Part shown: piece after piece, positions 52,067 to 61,133 of the stretch
Position numbering within the stretch: position 1 is the first letter of the stretch
Layout of the letters: each line of letters begins with the position of its first letter
NCBI GenBank assembly: GCA_028285525.1
Contig: JANQOZ010000049.1
Location: forward strand, 1 to 64,000
Reading direction: 5' to 3'
Length of the DNA: 64,000 nt
Source: Lysobacterales bacterium
Lineage (GTDB): Bacteria > Pseudomonadota > Gammaproteobacteria > Xanthomonadales > SZUA-38
Made by a program: the position numbers and the translations under genes
Notes under the pieces: model-generated
What the model was told of the DNA's origin: nothing
Seen by the model: only the letters and a program-made list of their open reading frames with translations
The model's database searches: none

Positions 52067-52978
52067 GTGTCATCGGATGCCATTGCCACCCGCGGATTAA
52101 ATCGCCGTTTTGGATCGCTTACTGCCCTTAAGAGCCTCGACATGAACGTCGCTCGTGGCAGTTTCTGCGGTTTGCTCGGACCCAGTGGTGCAGGCAAGAC
52201 AACCACCATCAAAATGCTTCTAGGACTACTGAAACCCAACTCCGGCGAAGGAACCGTCGCTGGAACGCCGCTCGGCGCTATTGACCACCGGTTTTTTCAG
52301 CGTGTGAGCTACTTGGCAGACCGACCTGCACTCCCAGGCTCAATGCGTGTTGCTGACTACCTTTCATACCTGAGGCCGTTCTATGAGCGCTGGGATACGG
52401 CGTTGGAGCAGGAGTTGATCCGGCTGGTGGACCTGCCGGTGAAGCCCAAAATCAAAACACTGTCGAAGGGGAACCAGCTGAAGGCGGGCCTGGTATCGCG
52501 ATTGGCCTGCCGTCCCGAGGTCCTTGTTCTGGATGAACCCTTTTCCGGCATTGACGTGGCTGCTCGGGACCAGCTCATAGAGAGTCTTTTGAAACAGTCC
52601 TCTATGGGAAGCTTGACAGTGCTAATCAGTTCTCACGACCTTGACGAGATCGAACGCCTGGTGGATCAAGTCGTCATGCTGCGCAATGGCGAGCAGTGTT
52701 TGAACGAGAGCACCGATCGACTGCTGGACCGGTTTCGCCAAATCACGATCACCGGTGATCCGGCTATGCCAGACCCGCTCACACAGCAGGGCTGGCTAAC
52801 ACGGGAATTGAATGGCCGCACCTTCGGCGGTGTGTTTACCGAATATCGATCGCATGAGACCGAAAAGGCTTTAGGCGAAAACTTCTTGCGTGTTGATGAC
52901 ATCAATGTTGCGCCGATGTCGTTGAGGTCGGTGATAGCGTCCATGTCGTCAGCTCCGACGCAGCAGGTGTCATCATGA
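52067..52978 (+). CDS. ABC transporter ATP-binding protein
   Basis: 303 residues, GTG start with GAGGAG upstream. Walker A G-P-S-G-A-G-K-T, signature loop L-S-K-G-N-Q-L-K-A-G-L, Walker B V-L-V-L-D-E-P-F-S-G-I-D and switch His in I-S-S-H-D-L-D-E-I are all present. It powers export or regulates signalling with the following membrane protein. Of the CcmA/YtrB (YhaQ-like) type. The stop overlaps the next start (ATGA). Confidence 0.95.
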   Translation: MSSDAIATRGLNRRFGSLTALKSLDMNVARGSFCGLLGPSGAGKTTTIKMLLGLLKPNSGEGTVAGTPLGAIDHRFFQRVSYLADRPALPGSMRVADYLSYLRPFYERWDTALEQELIRLVDLPVKPKIKTLSKGNQLKAGLVSRLACRPEVLVLDEPFSGIDVAARDQLIESLLKQSSMGSLTVLISSHDLDEIERLVDQVVMLRNGEQCLNESTDRLLDRFRQITITGDPAMPDPLTQQGWLTRELNGRTFGGVFTEYRSHETEKALGENFLRVDDINVAPMSLRSVIASMSSAPTQQVSS

Positions 52979-54414
52979 GCTGGGTATTGACGATGCACCA
53001 GACTCGCTCAGACCTTGTCCGTGCCTGGCCGGCTGCGATGGTCGCGGTCGCGCTGTTGGCATTCAAGACCTATTCCGAAGTTCGACTCCGTCAGGTTACT
53101 GGATTCGCCGGAGTCTTTTTTCAGATTGACCTCTTCCGGGTCGGCGTCTTTCTGCTGGTCGTGGCACTATGGCGCAACCTGTGGCCTGTAGACAACGCGG
53201 CCCCCGATTTCCTGACTCGCCCTATTCCACCTGCTGTGCAGTGGATGAGCCGTTTTTTAGTCCTTCTTTTGATCGTTGCGCTGCCGATGGCGATTATTCA
53301 GACGTGGCTGGTCCACCGGACGGGACTTGACATGCCGATTTCCTACCATTTATCCGGGCTGCTGGCTGTCTGCGGGATGCTTGGTGCGGTTTCTGCGTTA
53401 GTCTTGGCGTACCCTGGTTCGCGCAACCTGCTCGGCATTGCGATACTGTTGCTAATTGTCGGATCAGTCGACCAAAGCCTTTTTATCGCATCCCTGTTTG
53501 ATCCGCAGTCACTCACGCTAAGGGCGCTTCAGTGGTTGTTTGTCCTCGTTGTTTCGCTGGCGATGATCCATCGTCACCTGCAGGGGAAAGGCAACAGAAA
53601 CCTGTTCCTGGCCATTGGCATGATCGGGTTTCTTGCGTTCAGCGCTTATCCATTGCTGTCTGCCAAACTCGCGACAGCAGAACGTCTGTCTGCTGTCGCG
53701 GCCACCGATCAGTACTTCCTGTCCGCCACCAATATCGGCAGGCAGCGCAAATTGTTTCTCTCAGGGGGACAGACGCCCCTTTATCGCTTGGGCAGAGTGT
53801 CTGGCGTTGCACGGTGGGCAAATGGCCGAACCCAGCCTGTAACGGTTAAGCTCGAAGGCCTGACGGGCTTTCCCGCCAGCGCGCTGTGGGAAGACTATAG
53901 GAGCCTGGACAAACGGGGTGCTGGCGAACTCAAGCTTTCCGCGACCAAGGAAAACCTCACCTCGCTGACCGTTTCGGGCTACATCAGCGAACGACAGTTC
54001 GCAGCAATCGCCACGATTCCTTTGGCTATCGGCGACTACCCAGTTGGGGAAGCGATGAGAGTTTCTATAGCGCGCATGGATGTCGGAACAAGTATGGCCT
54101 TGGTGGACGCAAAGCTCCATTTTCTTCACCCTCGAATGCTGCGTGGACGTCAATATTATGTGGCCCTGGTCAATCATGACCGAAAGGAGTTTGCGATGAG
54201 CTCCGAGGAACGCTTCGCCATCAATATGACCGATGATCCAGGTCTGTTAAACGTTGGCTACAGTGAACAAGAAAAACGGGTGCAGGTAGTGAAAGGATCC
54301 TTCGAGCTATCCAGATGGATGGAAAACGCTGAATTGGTGCTCATTGCCGAATCTGCCAAGTCGGCCGGGTTTCATGAGCTTGACCTAGACTTGAAGCCAG
54401 TGGTTTTCGAGTAA
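52975..54414 (+). CDS. ABC transporter membrane subunit
   Basis: 479 residues. About six to seven membrane helices in residues 15-235 (MVAVALLAFKTYSEVRLRQV, FFQIDLFRVGVFLLVVALWR), then a soluble C-terminal domain of about 240 residues (beta-rich; LSATKENLTSLTVSGYISER). This layout resembles large-ectodomain permeases of GntR-YtrA-linked transporters, but the family match is not strong. The start overlaps the ATPase stop (4 bp), so the two proteins are made together. Substrate unknown; peptide antibiotic export is a family-based guess. Confidence 0.8.
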   Translation: MSWVLTMHQTRSDLVRAWPAAMVAVALLAFKTYSEVRLRQVTGFAGVFFQIDLFRVGVFLLVVALWRNLWPVDNAAPDFLTRPIPPAVQWMSRFLVLLLIVALPMAIIQTWLVHRTGLDMPISYHLSGLLAVCGMLGAVSALVLAYPGSRNLLGIAILLLIVGSVDQSLFIASLFDPQSLTLRALQWLFVLVVSLAMIHRHLQGKGNRNLFLAIGMIGFLAFSAYPLLSAKLATAERLSAVAATDQYFLSATNIGRQRKLFLSGGQTPLYRLGRVSGVARWANGRTQPVTVKLEGLTGFPASALWEDYRSLDKRGAGELKLSATKENLTSLTVSGYISERQFAAIATIPLAIGDYPVGEAMRVSIARMDVGTSMALVDAKLHFLHPRMLRGRQYYVALVNHDRKEFAMSSEERFAINMTDDPGLLNVGYSEQEKRVQVVKGSFELSRWMENAELVLIAESAKSAGFHELDLDLKPVVFE

Positions 54415-54519
54415 GTAACGCGTCGTGTACGAACAGAGGTCTACCTGGCAACGTATGCAGCATCCCGGTGTCAGGTCGCACGCGGCAAAGTGCCTGAAAG
54501 GGACAATCACCAATATTTC

Positions 54520-55128
54520 ATGACTCTAGGTCCTTTTAGTTCGCGGAATTTAGGACCCGGCAACCTTGTACTTCTAGCGTCTCTAGTTTGTATGATCAGC
54601 CCGGTAACCGGAATTGCAGACAACCCGTGTCTCAAAGGAGACGAAGCCAAGCCTTCGGAGCCGTTCTCGCCGGTAGAAAGCGAGGAAGCGAACAGGATTT
54701 ATCAGTTCAGGAAAACGAGGCAACATCTCGCCGAGGATGACCTTCGTTATGAAGTGCTTTTTCATGGGCTTTTTCACCTCGAGCTTGATGTGTTAATGCC
54801 CGAAGACCAGGACCGTCAGCCGGGTGAAAACGTCTGGTGCGTCGGTCACTTTGTGCTCTTCCCGGCTCCTGAGACGAAACTCGTGATAAGAAGCACGTCA
54901 ACAGTTCGTTCAAAGGAAACCTATTTCGTCAAGTGGAGAGGAGTCGGAATAACGGATTCGCGCAACGATGCACAGTTCACAGTTGACGACCTCAACGGCA
55001 GCATGCGTGGTTATATCAAGGTCCGATCCCACGGTTTTTTCTGGACCATAGACCACATCACCAAAGACATTCATTTAGTGTCCGTCCTGGGTCGTGCAAA
55101 GCACCCGGTCGATAGTCATGTAAATTAG
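54520..55128 (+). CDS. Secreted or anchored protein of unknown function
   Basis: 202 residues from ATG 54520 (MTLGPFSSRNLGPGNLVLLA); a GTG 30 bp upstream is possible. The N-terminus has a hydrophobic stretch (LVLLASLVCMISPVTGIA) like a signal peptide. The mature part is mixed and includes V-W-C-V-G-H-F-V-L-F-P-A-P-E, with no motif I recognise. It follows the ABC operon by 105 bp and may be separate. A Shine-Dalgarno sequence is not obvious. Confidence 0.45.
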   Translation: MTLGPFSSRNLGPGNLVLLASLVCMISPVTGIADNPCLKGDEAKPSEPFSPVESEEANRIYQFRKTRQHLAEDDLRYEVLFHGLFHLELDVLMPEDQDRQPGENVWCVGHFVLFPAPETKLVIRSTSTVRSKETYFVKWRGVGITDSRNDAQFTVDDLNGSMRGYIKVRSHGFFWTIDHITKDIHLVSVLGRAKHPVDSHVN

Positions 55129-55366
55129 TGGAAGGGATACGAACTGGTTGTCGGTAGTCGGCGACTGCTTGGTTCCATTTCAATCCGAGGAGTGTCAACA
55201 AAGACCGTGTGGCCCACTTCCCCCTCCTCAAATTTGGTGCACTAATTTTCGACAGCTGGCCAAAGCCTGAAAACCAGCTATGGAAACGTCGAGTATCGAG
55301 AACCATTCGCGCCAAATCTCTGTGTTATCGTGTTTTCGGCCACCTGTAATAGCGGAGGGCTAGGAG

Positions 55367-55900
55367 ATGAAGACATTCGCCGCACTGCTGCTGACTCCCC
55401 ACATCACACTTGCCCAACCGGGCGAAATAACTGTAGAGCTCATGAACCAGCCCGCCTCAATGTTTGATGTGGGCATGATGCGGTTGCACGGCCACTTGAC
55501 TACGTGGACCAAAACTCAGGCTCAGGGCTCCTGGAATTTCTATTCAGGGTCGAAGAAAAATATCAACGTTAACGTCGGCTACGACTTGGAGGATGACCGG
55601 ATCCGCGTCAGCATCTCCGTTTTTGAGACGACGGTCAGTGCTGATCAGGCAAAGATGGGATGCGAAAAGGCCTTGGAGCCGTTCTTCGTGTCGATAGGCA
55701 AGTTTGGGGCTAGCTTTTTCCAGAGTCGGGGGGCCAAGAGCGACAGAGAAGAGTTTCACCGATTACGGAAAGGAATCCTCGAGATGATCGACCTTAGTTG
55801 CCGAGTGTACGGGACCGGATCAGACGACCTGACTTACGAGAAATCGGTGGTTTGGCAATGTGCCGCCGATCGGTGCAGTGCCTTTGACGTTGAAGACTGA
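55367..55900 (+). CDS. Secreted protein of unknown function
   Basis: 177 residues; ATG 55367 has GGAGGGCTAGGAG upstream. Short signal peptide (MKTFAALLLTPHITLA, then Q). The mature part is mixed (DVGMMRLHGHLTTWTKTQAQ, SGSKKNINVNVGYDLEDDRI) and contains four Cys, suggesting disulfides in the periplasm. I do not recognise the family. The next gene starts 58 bp downstream. Confidence 0.55.
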   Translation: MKTFAALLLTPHITLAQPGEITVELMNQPASMFDVGMMRLHGHLTTWTKTQAQGSWNFYSGSKKNINVNVGYDLEDDRIRVSISVFETTVSADQAKMGCEKALEPFFVSIGKFGASFFQSRGAKSDREEFHRLRKGILEMIDLSCRVYGTGSDDLTYEKSVVWQCAADRCSAFDVED

Positions 55901-55958
55901 CTGAATGAATAGAGACGTACAAATGACCAACGCACGCCTGCAAAGGAGGGACAGGATC

Positions 55959-56936
55959 ATGAATAAAGTCTTCGTCGTTTGGTCGGCCAGCCTCTGTTTG
56001 CCGTTACTCGCGATGTTCGCAGGTGTCGCGACAGCGCAGACCAACAACGGTTTCATCGTCGAGCGACAGGAAATCCGAGATTTTCAGGAGCTTGAGAGGT
56101 ATATCGAAAAGACCGAAGGCCGCGAAGAAAGTGAGCTCGACGCAAACCGTTTCTTATCTCTCAGCGAGATCCATCTTACCGGCATCACGTACATGAGCGA
56201 CGGCCTCAAGGTTAATGGGTTTCTGCTGCAGCCGAAGCGCGAAGGCAAGTTTCCAGCCATCATCTACAATCGCGGCGGCGGTCGAGAATTTGGCTCGCTT
56301 ACCAATCGAAACGCGTCGGTCCAGCTTGGTGACCTCGTCCCGTTAGTTAACGCCGGATACGTTGTTGTCGCAAGTCAGTATCGTGGAAACGGCGGCAGCG
56401 AGGGTGCCGAAGAATACATGGGCGCAGATATCAATGACGTTAAGAACGCTGCCCTGGCTTTGCAACAGGTCAACGCGGCAGACACGAGCCGAATCGGAAT
56501 GTACGGATGGAGCCGCGGCGGGGCAACGTCCTTCGTCTACCTGAGAAAGTTTGGCGGTATCGACGCCGTTGCGGTTGGCGGGCCCGGTGTCGACTTTAAC
56601 CAGATTGCGAAAGACCACCCTGGAATTGAACGTAGCTGGACTAGCTACATTCCTGGCTATGAGGAGCCTCGGAAGCAGCAGCTACTGAAAGAACGGTCAG
56701 TCATCGAGTGGGTTGACGAGCTACCTGACGCCGTTCCGATTCTGATCATGCACGCCAACGATGATAAGTCCGCCAGGACGAGGGATGCCTTGCGCCTCGC
56801 ACTCGAGCTGGATCGTTTAGAACGTGATTACCGCCTCATCGTCTTTGATCGCGGTGGACACAGTCTTGCCGTGCATCGGCAAGAAGTCTATGAGCAACTG
56901 ATTCGCTGGTTCGACAAACACCTCAAGCAAACTTGA
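55959..56936 (+). CDS. Secreted prolyl-oligopeptidase-like alpha/beta hydrolase (S9)
   Basis: 325 residues from ATG 55959, preceded by AGGAGGGACAGGATC; an in-frame ATG at 55905 is less likely. Signal peptide ends V-A-T-A-Q. Alpha/beta hydrolase with nucleophile elbow G-W-S185-R-G-G, A-S-Q-Y-R-G-N-G-G-S, an acidic residue in MHANDDKSARTRDAL and catalytic His in F-D-R-G-G-H-S. Family members cleave peptide or ester bonds in the periplasm or outside the cell. Same strand as the previous unknown secreted protein; an operon is plausible. Confidence 0.88.
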   Translation: MNKVFVVWSASLCLPLLAMFAGVATAQTNNGFIVERQEIRDFQELERYIEKTEGREESELDANRFLSLSEIHLTGITYMSDGLKVNGFLLQPKREGKFPAIIYNRGGGREFGSLTNRNASVQLGDLVPLVNAGYVVVASQYRGNGGSEGAEEYMGADINDVKNAALALQQVNAADTSRIGMYGWSRGGATSFVYLRKFGGIDAVAVGGPGVDFNQIAKDHPGIERSWTSYIPGYEEPRKQQLLKERSVIEWVDELPDAVPILIMHANDDKSARTRDALRLALELDRLERDYRLIVFDRGGHSLAVHRQEVYEQLIRWFDKHLKQT

Positions 56937-56954
56937 AGGGGATGTTTTCACGAA

Positions 56955-56980
56955 CAAGGGCCCAGTTTGCCCCTTTTCTT
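56955..56980. terminator. Possible terminator between convergent genes
   Basis: AAGGGC...GCCC(C)TT followed by TTTTCTT lies about 20 bp after the S9 hydrolase stop and 30 bp before the stop of the convergent serine hydrolase. The stem is short, so confidence is modest. Confidence 0.4.
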
Positions 56981-57009
56981 CTCTCAAGCCGCCTATTTCT
57001 GGATAGAAC

Positions 57010-58197
57010 CTAATCTGATCTAGGAAGAGGCGGCATTGGGATTCCCAACCGCGTCTCAATTAGCGCGCTATAGTAGTTTGCCAACTGTGGTTCGTCCCCA
57101 AGGATTTCGATCACACGTGCCATGGCGGGCCAGCCCGCTGCGCCGTTTACGAAAATGACAGCGCCATTTTGGGTGTCGGGCGAGAAATAGACGAGCGCAT
57201 TTTCGCCCCGATCACTGCCGGAGTGTGTAACTACGATGTGGTCGCCCCAGCGGAACACCTGCCAGCCGAGCGAATGTCCGTATTCATCCGGGCAACCCGC
57301 TAAGTTGAGATCTGCGCAACCATAGATCGGGTCACCCTCAAAACTTGTCAGTAACGTGGTTCGCCTGACCATACGTCCAGCAAGCTCCCCGGCGAGTAGG
57401 CCCTCGAGGAGCTTCACGTAAGCCTGCACCGTTACGACGAGATCGTCCGCCGCTGCATTGGCATCGCCGGCGGCAAGGGTCGGGTTAAGAGCCTCGATAC
57501 TCTCGTAGACTCCTTCAGCGTTCATCGGGACCGCCATTTTTCCGTCAACCCATGGTTCGAGTCGACCCAACGCGAGTTCTTCTATTTCAAGCGGGTCAAG
57601 AACAGTCTCTGATACCAGCCTCGGCCAGGGTGTTTTGGTTTTGGCTACTGCATACTGAGCGGCCAACTCTATTCCGGCACCGGAGTAGCTGAATCTCTCG
57701 CCTGGCGCATGATCGAACGCCAGCACGCCGTCCTCATAAGAGTAGGGCCAATTCAACAAGCCCGCACGATGGGAAAGCAGCAACTTTGGGGTCAGTTGTT
57801 CATACCGCTCGTCGTGACTAAGCTCTGGGTGCTGGACGTGATCGGCAATCGGTTCATTGAGATCGATTCGACCTGCTTCCGCCAACGCCAGCAGTGTTTC
57901 TGCGGTCACTGTCTTGGCAACCGATGCTGTGTTAAAGACGGTGTCGGCGGACATCGGCACTCCAGGACCTTGTTCACCAAAAGCACCGTGGTAAACCAGC
58001 GCACCACCGCGGATCACAGCGATACCCATCCCCGCAATTGGGCCTTCTGCAATCAGTGTGGGTGCGCGCTTTTTCAGATTTTTTTCAAGAACAACACGCG
58101 CAAGGGGCTCTGCCGGCTCTGTTGCTTCACATGGGCCGAAACTTAAGTCGCTCAGGATGAGCAACGAAAGAGGTGCAATCCACTTGTCGAATTTCAT
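57010..58197 (-). CDS. Secreted beta-lactamase-related serine hydrolase (class C type)
   Basis: 395 residues from ATG 58197 (MKFDKWIAPLSLLILSDLSF), a signal peptide; the frame is open 28 codons upstream. The active-site motifs are S92-V-A-K95 (S-x-x-K), Y-S-G (second motif) and H-S-G (third, replacing K-T-G). This is the beta-lactamase/penicillin-binding-protein-like fold seen in esterases, peptidases and DD-peptidases such as EstB or D-aminopeptidase. Hydrolysis of beta-lactams cannot be assumed. The two Cys (C-A-D-L-N-L-A-G-C) likely pair in the periplasm. Confidence 0.88.
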   Translation of the reverse strand: MKFDKWIAPLSLLILSDLSFGPCEATEPAEPLARVVLEKNLKKRAPTLIAEGPIAGMGIAVIRGGALVYHGAFGEQGPGVPMSADTVFNTASVAKTVTAETLLALAEAGRIDLNEPIADHVQHPELSHDERYEQLTPKLLLSHRAGLLNWPYSYEDGVLAFDHAPGERFSYSGAGIELAAQYAVAKTKTPWPRLVSETVLDPLEIEELALGRLEPWVDGKMAVPMNAEGVYESIEALNPTLAAGDANAAADDLVVTVQAYVKLLEGLLAGELAGRMVRRTTLLTSFEGDPIYGCADLNLAGCPDEYGHSLGWQVFRWGDHIVVTHSGSDRGENALVYFSPDTQNGAVIFVNGAAGWPAMARVIEILGDEPQLANYYSALIETRLGIPMPPLPRSD

Positions 58198-58386
58198 CTT
58201 TGTCCGTGTTGTCTCTTCATGTCGAGACCTATTCTCATACAACCGGTAAGAGGAAAGTAAGGGGCCAGGACCAAGTGCCAAGTCTAAGCACTCTAACTAA
58301 ACAGGTCCGCGTACCAAGGCTCAAATTTGTTAATCACGTGCTCGGAAAAAGAGTTTCCGATGTGGCATGAACTGACCAGATTAAGA

Positions 58387-58431
58387 TGGTGCCGGAGCGC
58401 AGACCCGAACTGCGGACCAACGCATTACGAA
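58387..58431 (-). repeat. tRNA-Thr 3' fragment (possible attachment-site copy)
   Basis: 45 bp matching the 3' half of the tRNA-Thr gene at 63059-63134, from the anticodon loop through the CCA end, with 2 mismatches (43/45). It lies in the same orientation, and weak similarity (ATTAA before the CCA end) extends a few bases beyond. Direct duplication of a tRNA 3' end is the usual footprint of integrase-driven insertion at that tRNA. Confidence 0.8.
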
Positions 58432-58468
58432 ATGTGCCTGATGGAGAAACGCGAGTTAAACCTCAATA

Positions 58469-58556
58469 AGTTGGCGGCGGCCGCTCATCCATTCGCTACT
58501 TGAAACAACGCAGAAGAACGCGACAAAACCGCCGCTCTGACACAGAATTGGCACAT
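58469..58556 (+). repeat. Direct repeat, copy 2 (GCGGCCGCTCATCCATTCGC core)
   Basis: Matches 44632-44719 with a 26-bp exact core (58474-58499) and the TGGCACAT end at the same distance. It lies between the tRNA fragment and the FG-GAP gene, 84 bp before its ATG. Confidence 0.65.
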
Positions 58557-58639
58557 CGGGCATGATGTCTTAAATTTCCCGTAGGACACGCATTCCGGAA
58601 TACAAATCGCGGAACGCCAAAGCGAGAGCTTGACCTCGT

Positions 58640-60982
58640 ATGAAAAAAACCACATTAGCAATCACAATATCCGCGGCCTTGATCTCCACCCGGGCAAACG
58701 GGCAACAGACGATAAACCTTGAGGATCTTAACGGCCAGAACGGCGTAACCATCAACGGAATTGAACCCAATGATCAATCAGGGCGTTCCGTAAGCGGTGC
58801 GGGAGACATCAACGATGATGGCGTCGACGATATCATCATCGGCGCCAACCTTGCGGACCCCGGCAGCGATAACGAAGGCGAGAGCTATGTCGTCTTCGGG
58901 CAGACATCCGAATTCCCCGCCACGGTCAATCTGGCCGATCTCAATGGCAGCAATGGATTTGTCCTGAATGGAATTGATGTCAACGATTATTCAGGTTTCG
59001 CCGTTAGCGATGCGGGAGACATTAACGGCGATGGCATTGCTGATGTCGTCATCGGCGCCTACCAGGCGAGCCCTGGCGGCAATGGGTCCGGCGAATCGTA
59101 CGTTGTCTTTGGACGTGCGACGGCGTTTCCTGCCGCCATCAATCTGGCTGACCTTGACGGCGCCAACGGATTCGTCGTTAACGGAATTAACGAGAACGAC
59201 ATTTCAGGGGTCACGGTCGGAGGCGCAGGAGACGTTAATGGCGACGGCATCGATGATCTGTTGATCGGTGCTCACAACGCCAATCTAGGCATGGGCCGCG
59301 AAGGAGAATCCTACGTAGTCTTCGGTAGCTCCTCTCCATTTAACGCAAGTCTTGAACTTTCGAATCTGAACGGTAGTAACGGATTTGCAATCACAGGGAT
59401 AATTGAATCCGGCAGCTTTGGATTCTCGGTTGACGGCGCGGGAGACTTCAACGGGGACGGAATCGACGATATTGTCATCGGCGCACCCTCTGCAAGCCTG
59501 ATTTCCAGCGGCGAAGGGGAGGCCTACGTTGTCTTTGGACGGTCAACTGCATTTCCCGCCAACATCAATCTTGCAGATCTCAACGGTGGCAATGGATTCG
59601 TCTTTAGTGGCACAAACACCTACGACTTTACCGGCAACAGTGTCGGGGTCGCCGGTGACGTTAATAGCGACGGAATTGACGATGTTGTTATCGTCGCCCC
59701 CGGTGCTAGTGGCGGATCCAATGATAAAGGCGAGGCCTACATCATATTTGGACGCACATCCGGATTTCCCGCGAACATTAATCGCACCGACATCAACGGT
59801 ATTAATGGCTTTGTGATCAGCGGAGTCGCTGGCATCGGCGCCGCGGGTGATTCGGTTCGCACAGCCGGTGACATTAACGGTGACGGCATCGACGATGTGA
59901 TGTTTGGTGCCGCTTACGCGAGCCCACGCGGTAGCTTTGAAGGCGCAACCTACGTGGTGTTCGGTCGCGCGACTGGGTTTGCGGCGAGTTTCAGCGTCTC
60001 GGATCTTAACGGCCGCAATGGCTTTGTCATCAACGGAATCGATGCTGCTGATCTATCTGGTGGCTCGGCAACCAGCGCTGGAGACTTCAACGGTGATGGA
60101 ATTGATGATCTGATCATCGGGGCTCGCTACGCCGACCCGGGTACAGACTCGGAAGGCGAGAGCTATGTTGTGTTCGGTAACGCAGCGCCGAGGCGCGTGG
60201 GCGGACCCACCGCACTCCTGCTGGACGAACTGGAGGACGACGCCAATCCCGCTGGCAGCCAGCTTGATCTCGCCCTGGCGGACAACTACCTCGATGTTGA
60301 CCCATTGGGTGGATTGGCAATCATTGGCGTAGGCGACAATTCAGCCCAAGGCCGCTGGCAATCTTCACCCGATGGCGCTAGCTGGCAGGATCTGCCCAGC
60401 CCGCTGAGTGATTCATCGGCTCTCGTGCTGGACAGCCAGTCGTGGCTGCGGTTTGTGCCCGCACCAGATTTCTCCGGCCAGCCGGCTCCTCTGCTCGCCC
60501 GGCTGTGGGACGGACGCTGGCGGGAATCGGGAACGGGGATAGACATTACGTCGGCGATTGGTGCGCTAGGTGGCTTTTCCAGCGACGACCAGCTGCTTAA
60601 CGTGACCTTGAACATCACGGGGATCAATGACCCGCCCATCCTCACCGCGGAGGACCCACCCGGATTTGGCGTCAACGCCGGGCCGATATTGATCACTCCC
60701 TGGGCCAGCGTCAATGCCGGCGCGCCAAACGAAGAAGGCCAAGGCGTCACGCTTTTCGTTAGCGATGTTACTAATCCAGATCTTTTCGCTGTTTCACCGG
60801 CAGTCGACTCCAGTGGCAACCTGACATTCTCACCCGCGCCGGAAGCCATCGGATCCTCAAACTTCACCGTTCTAGCCGTTGACGACGGCGGCGTCGCCGA
60901 CGGCGGTCAGGATACCTCACAGCCGCAGACCTTTTTGATCACGATTCGCGCAGACGCTCTATTTGCCAATGGCTTTGAGTAG
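58640..60982 (+). CDS. Secreted FG-GAP repeat protein with NGFE C-terminus
   Basis: 780 residues with a signal peptide (MKKTTLAITISAALISTRAN, then GQ). Residues 25-500 contain seven FG-GAP repeats of about 65 residues, each with N-G-F-V-x-N-G-I, A-G-D-x-N-G-D-G-I-D-D (calcium-binding loop), I-G-A and Y-V-V-F-G-R. This is an integrin-alpha-like seven-bladed propeller. The rest has cadherin-like beta segments and ends A-L-F-A-N-G-F-E, a short terminal tag that I recall from other gammaproteobacterial secreted proteins. A surface or released binding protein is likely. Nearly identical repeats may make this gene prone to recombination. Confidence 0.88.
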   Translation: MKKTTLAITISAALISTRANGQQTINLEDLNGQNGVTINGIEPNDQSGRSVSGAGDINDDGVDDIIIGANLADPGSDNEGESYVVFGQTSEFPATVNLADLNGSNGFVLNGIDVNDYSGFAVSDAGDINGDGIADVVIGAYQASPGGNGSGESYVVFGRATAFPAAINLADLDGANGFVVNGINENDISGVTVGGAGDVNGDGIDDLLIGAHNANLGMGREGESYVVFGSSSPFNASLELSNLNGSNGFAITGIIESGSFGFSVDGAGDFNGDGIDDIVIGAPSASLISSGEGEAYVVFGRSTAFPANINLADLNGGNGFVFSGTNTYDFTGNSVGVAGDVNSDGIDDVVIVAPGASGGSNDKGEAYIIFGRTSGFPANINRTDINGINGFVISGVAGIGAAGDSVRTAGDINGDGIDDVMFGAAYASPRGSFEGATYVVFGRATGFAASFSVSDLNGRNGFVINGIDAADLSGGSATSAGDFNGDGIDDLIIGARYADPGTDSEGESYVVFGNAAPRRVGGPTALLLDELEDDANPAGSQLDLALADNYLDVDPLGGLAIIGVGDNSAQGRWQSSPDGASWQDLPSPLSDSSALVLDSQSWLRFVPAPDFSGQPAPLLARLWDGRWRESGTGIDITSAIGALGGFSSDDQLLNVTLNITGINDPPILTAEDPPGFGVNAGPILITPWASVNAGAPNEEGQGVTLFVSDVTNPDLFAVSPAVDSSGNLTFSPAPEAIGSSNFTVLAVDDGGVADGGQDTSQPQTFLITIRADALFANGFE

Positions 60983-61133
60983 CCGTGTCCTGCGGTAAAC
61001 CGCTTCGGGCTCTGCCCCATCAGTTCAGACGATTGCGTAAAGGGTCCTGCATGAAATTCCTGCAGGAGCAGAAGGAGCTTAGTGCTTCGTGACAATTCGG
61101 TGTACCGTGCCGACTGCGTTTTGGAAAAACGAC

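Larger units (their letters stand above)
58198..58639. other. Intergenic region with tRNA fragment and repeat
   Basis: 442 bp without a supported gene. It holds the 3' fragment of tRNA-Thr (58387-58431), the second copy of the GCGGCCGC-type repeat (58469-58556) and the promoter of the FG-GAP gene. Confidence 0.5.

Noticed and set aside
51138-57011. 12-bp match TGGATAGAACCT at 51138 and 57000
   Set aside because: Too short and with no shared flanks; expected by chance near gene ends.
58640-60100. Periodic DNA repeats as a CRISPR or tandem-repeat array
   Set aside because: The repeats are in-frame FG-GAP codons of one long gene, not identical direct repeats with spacers.
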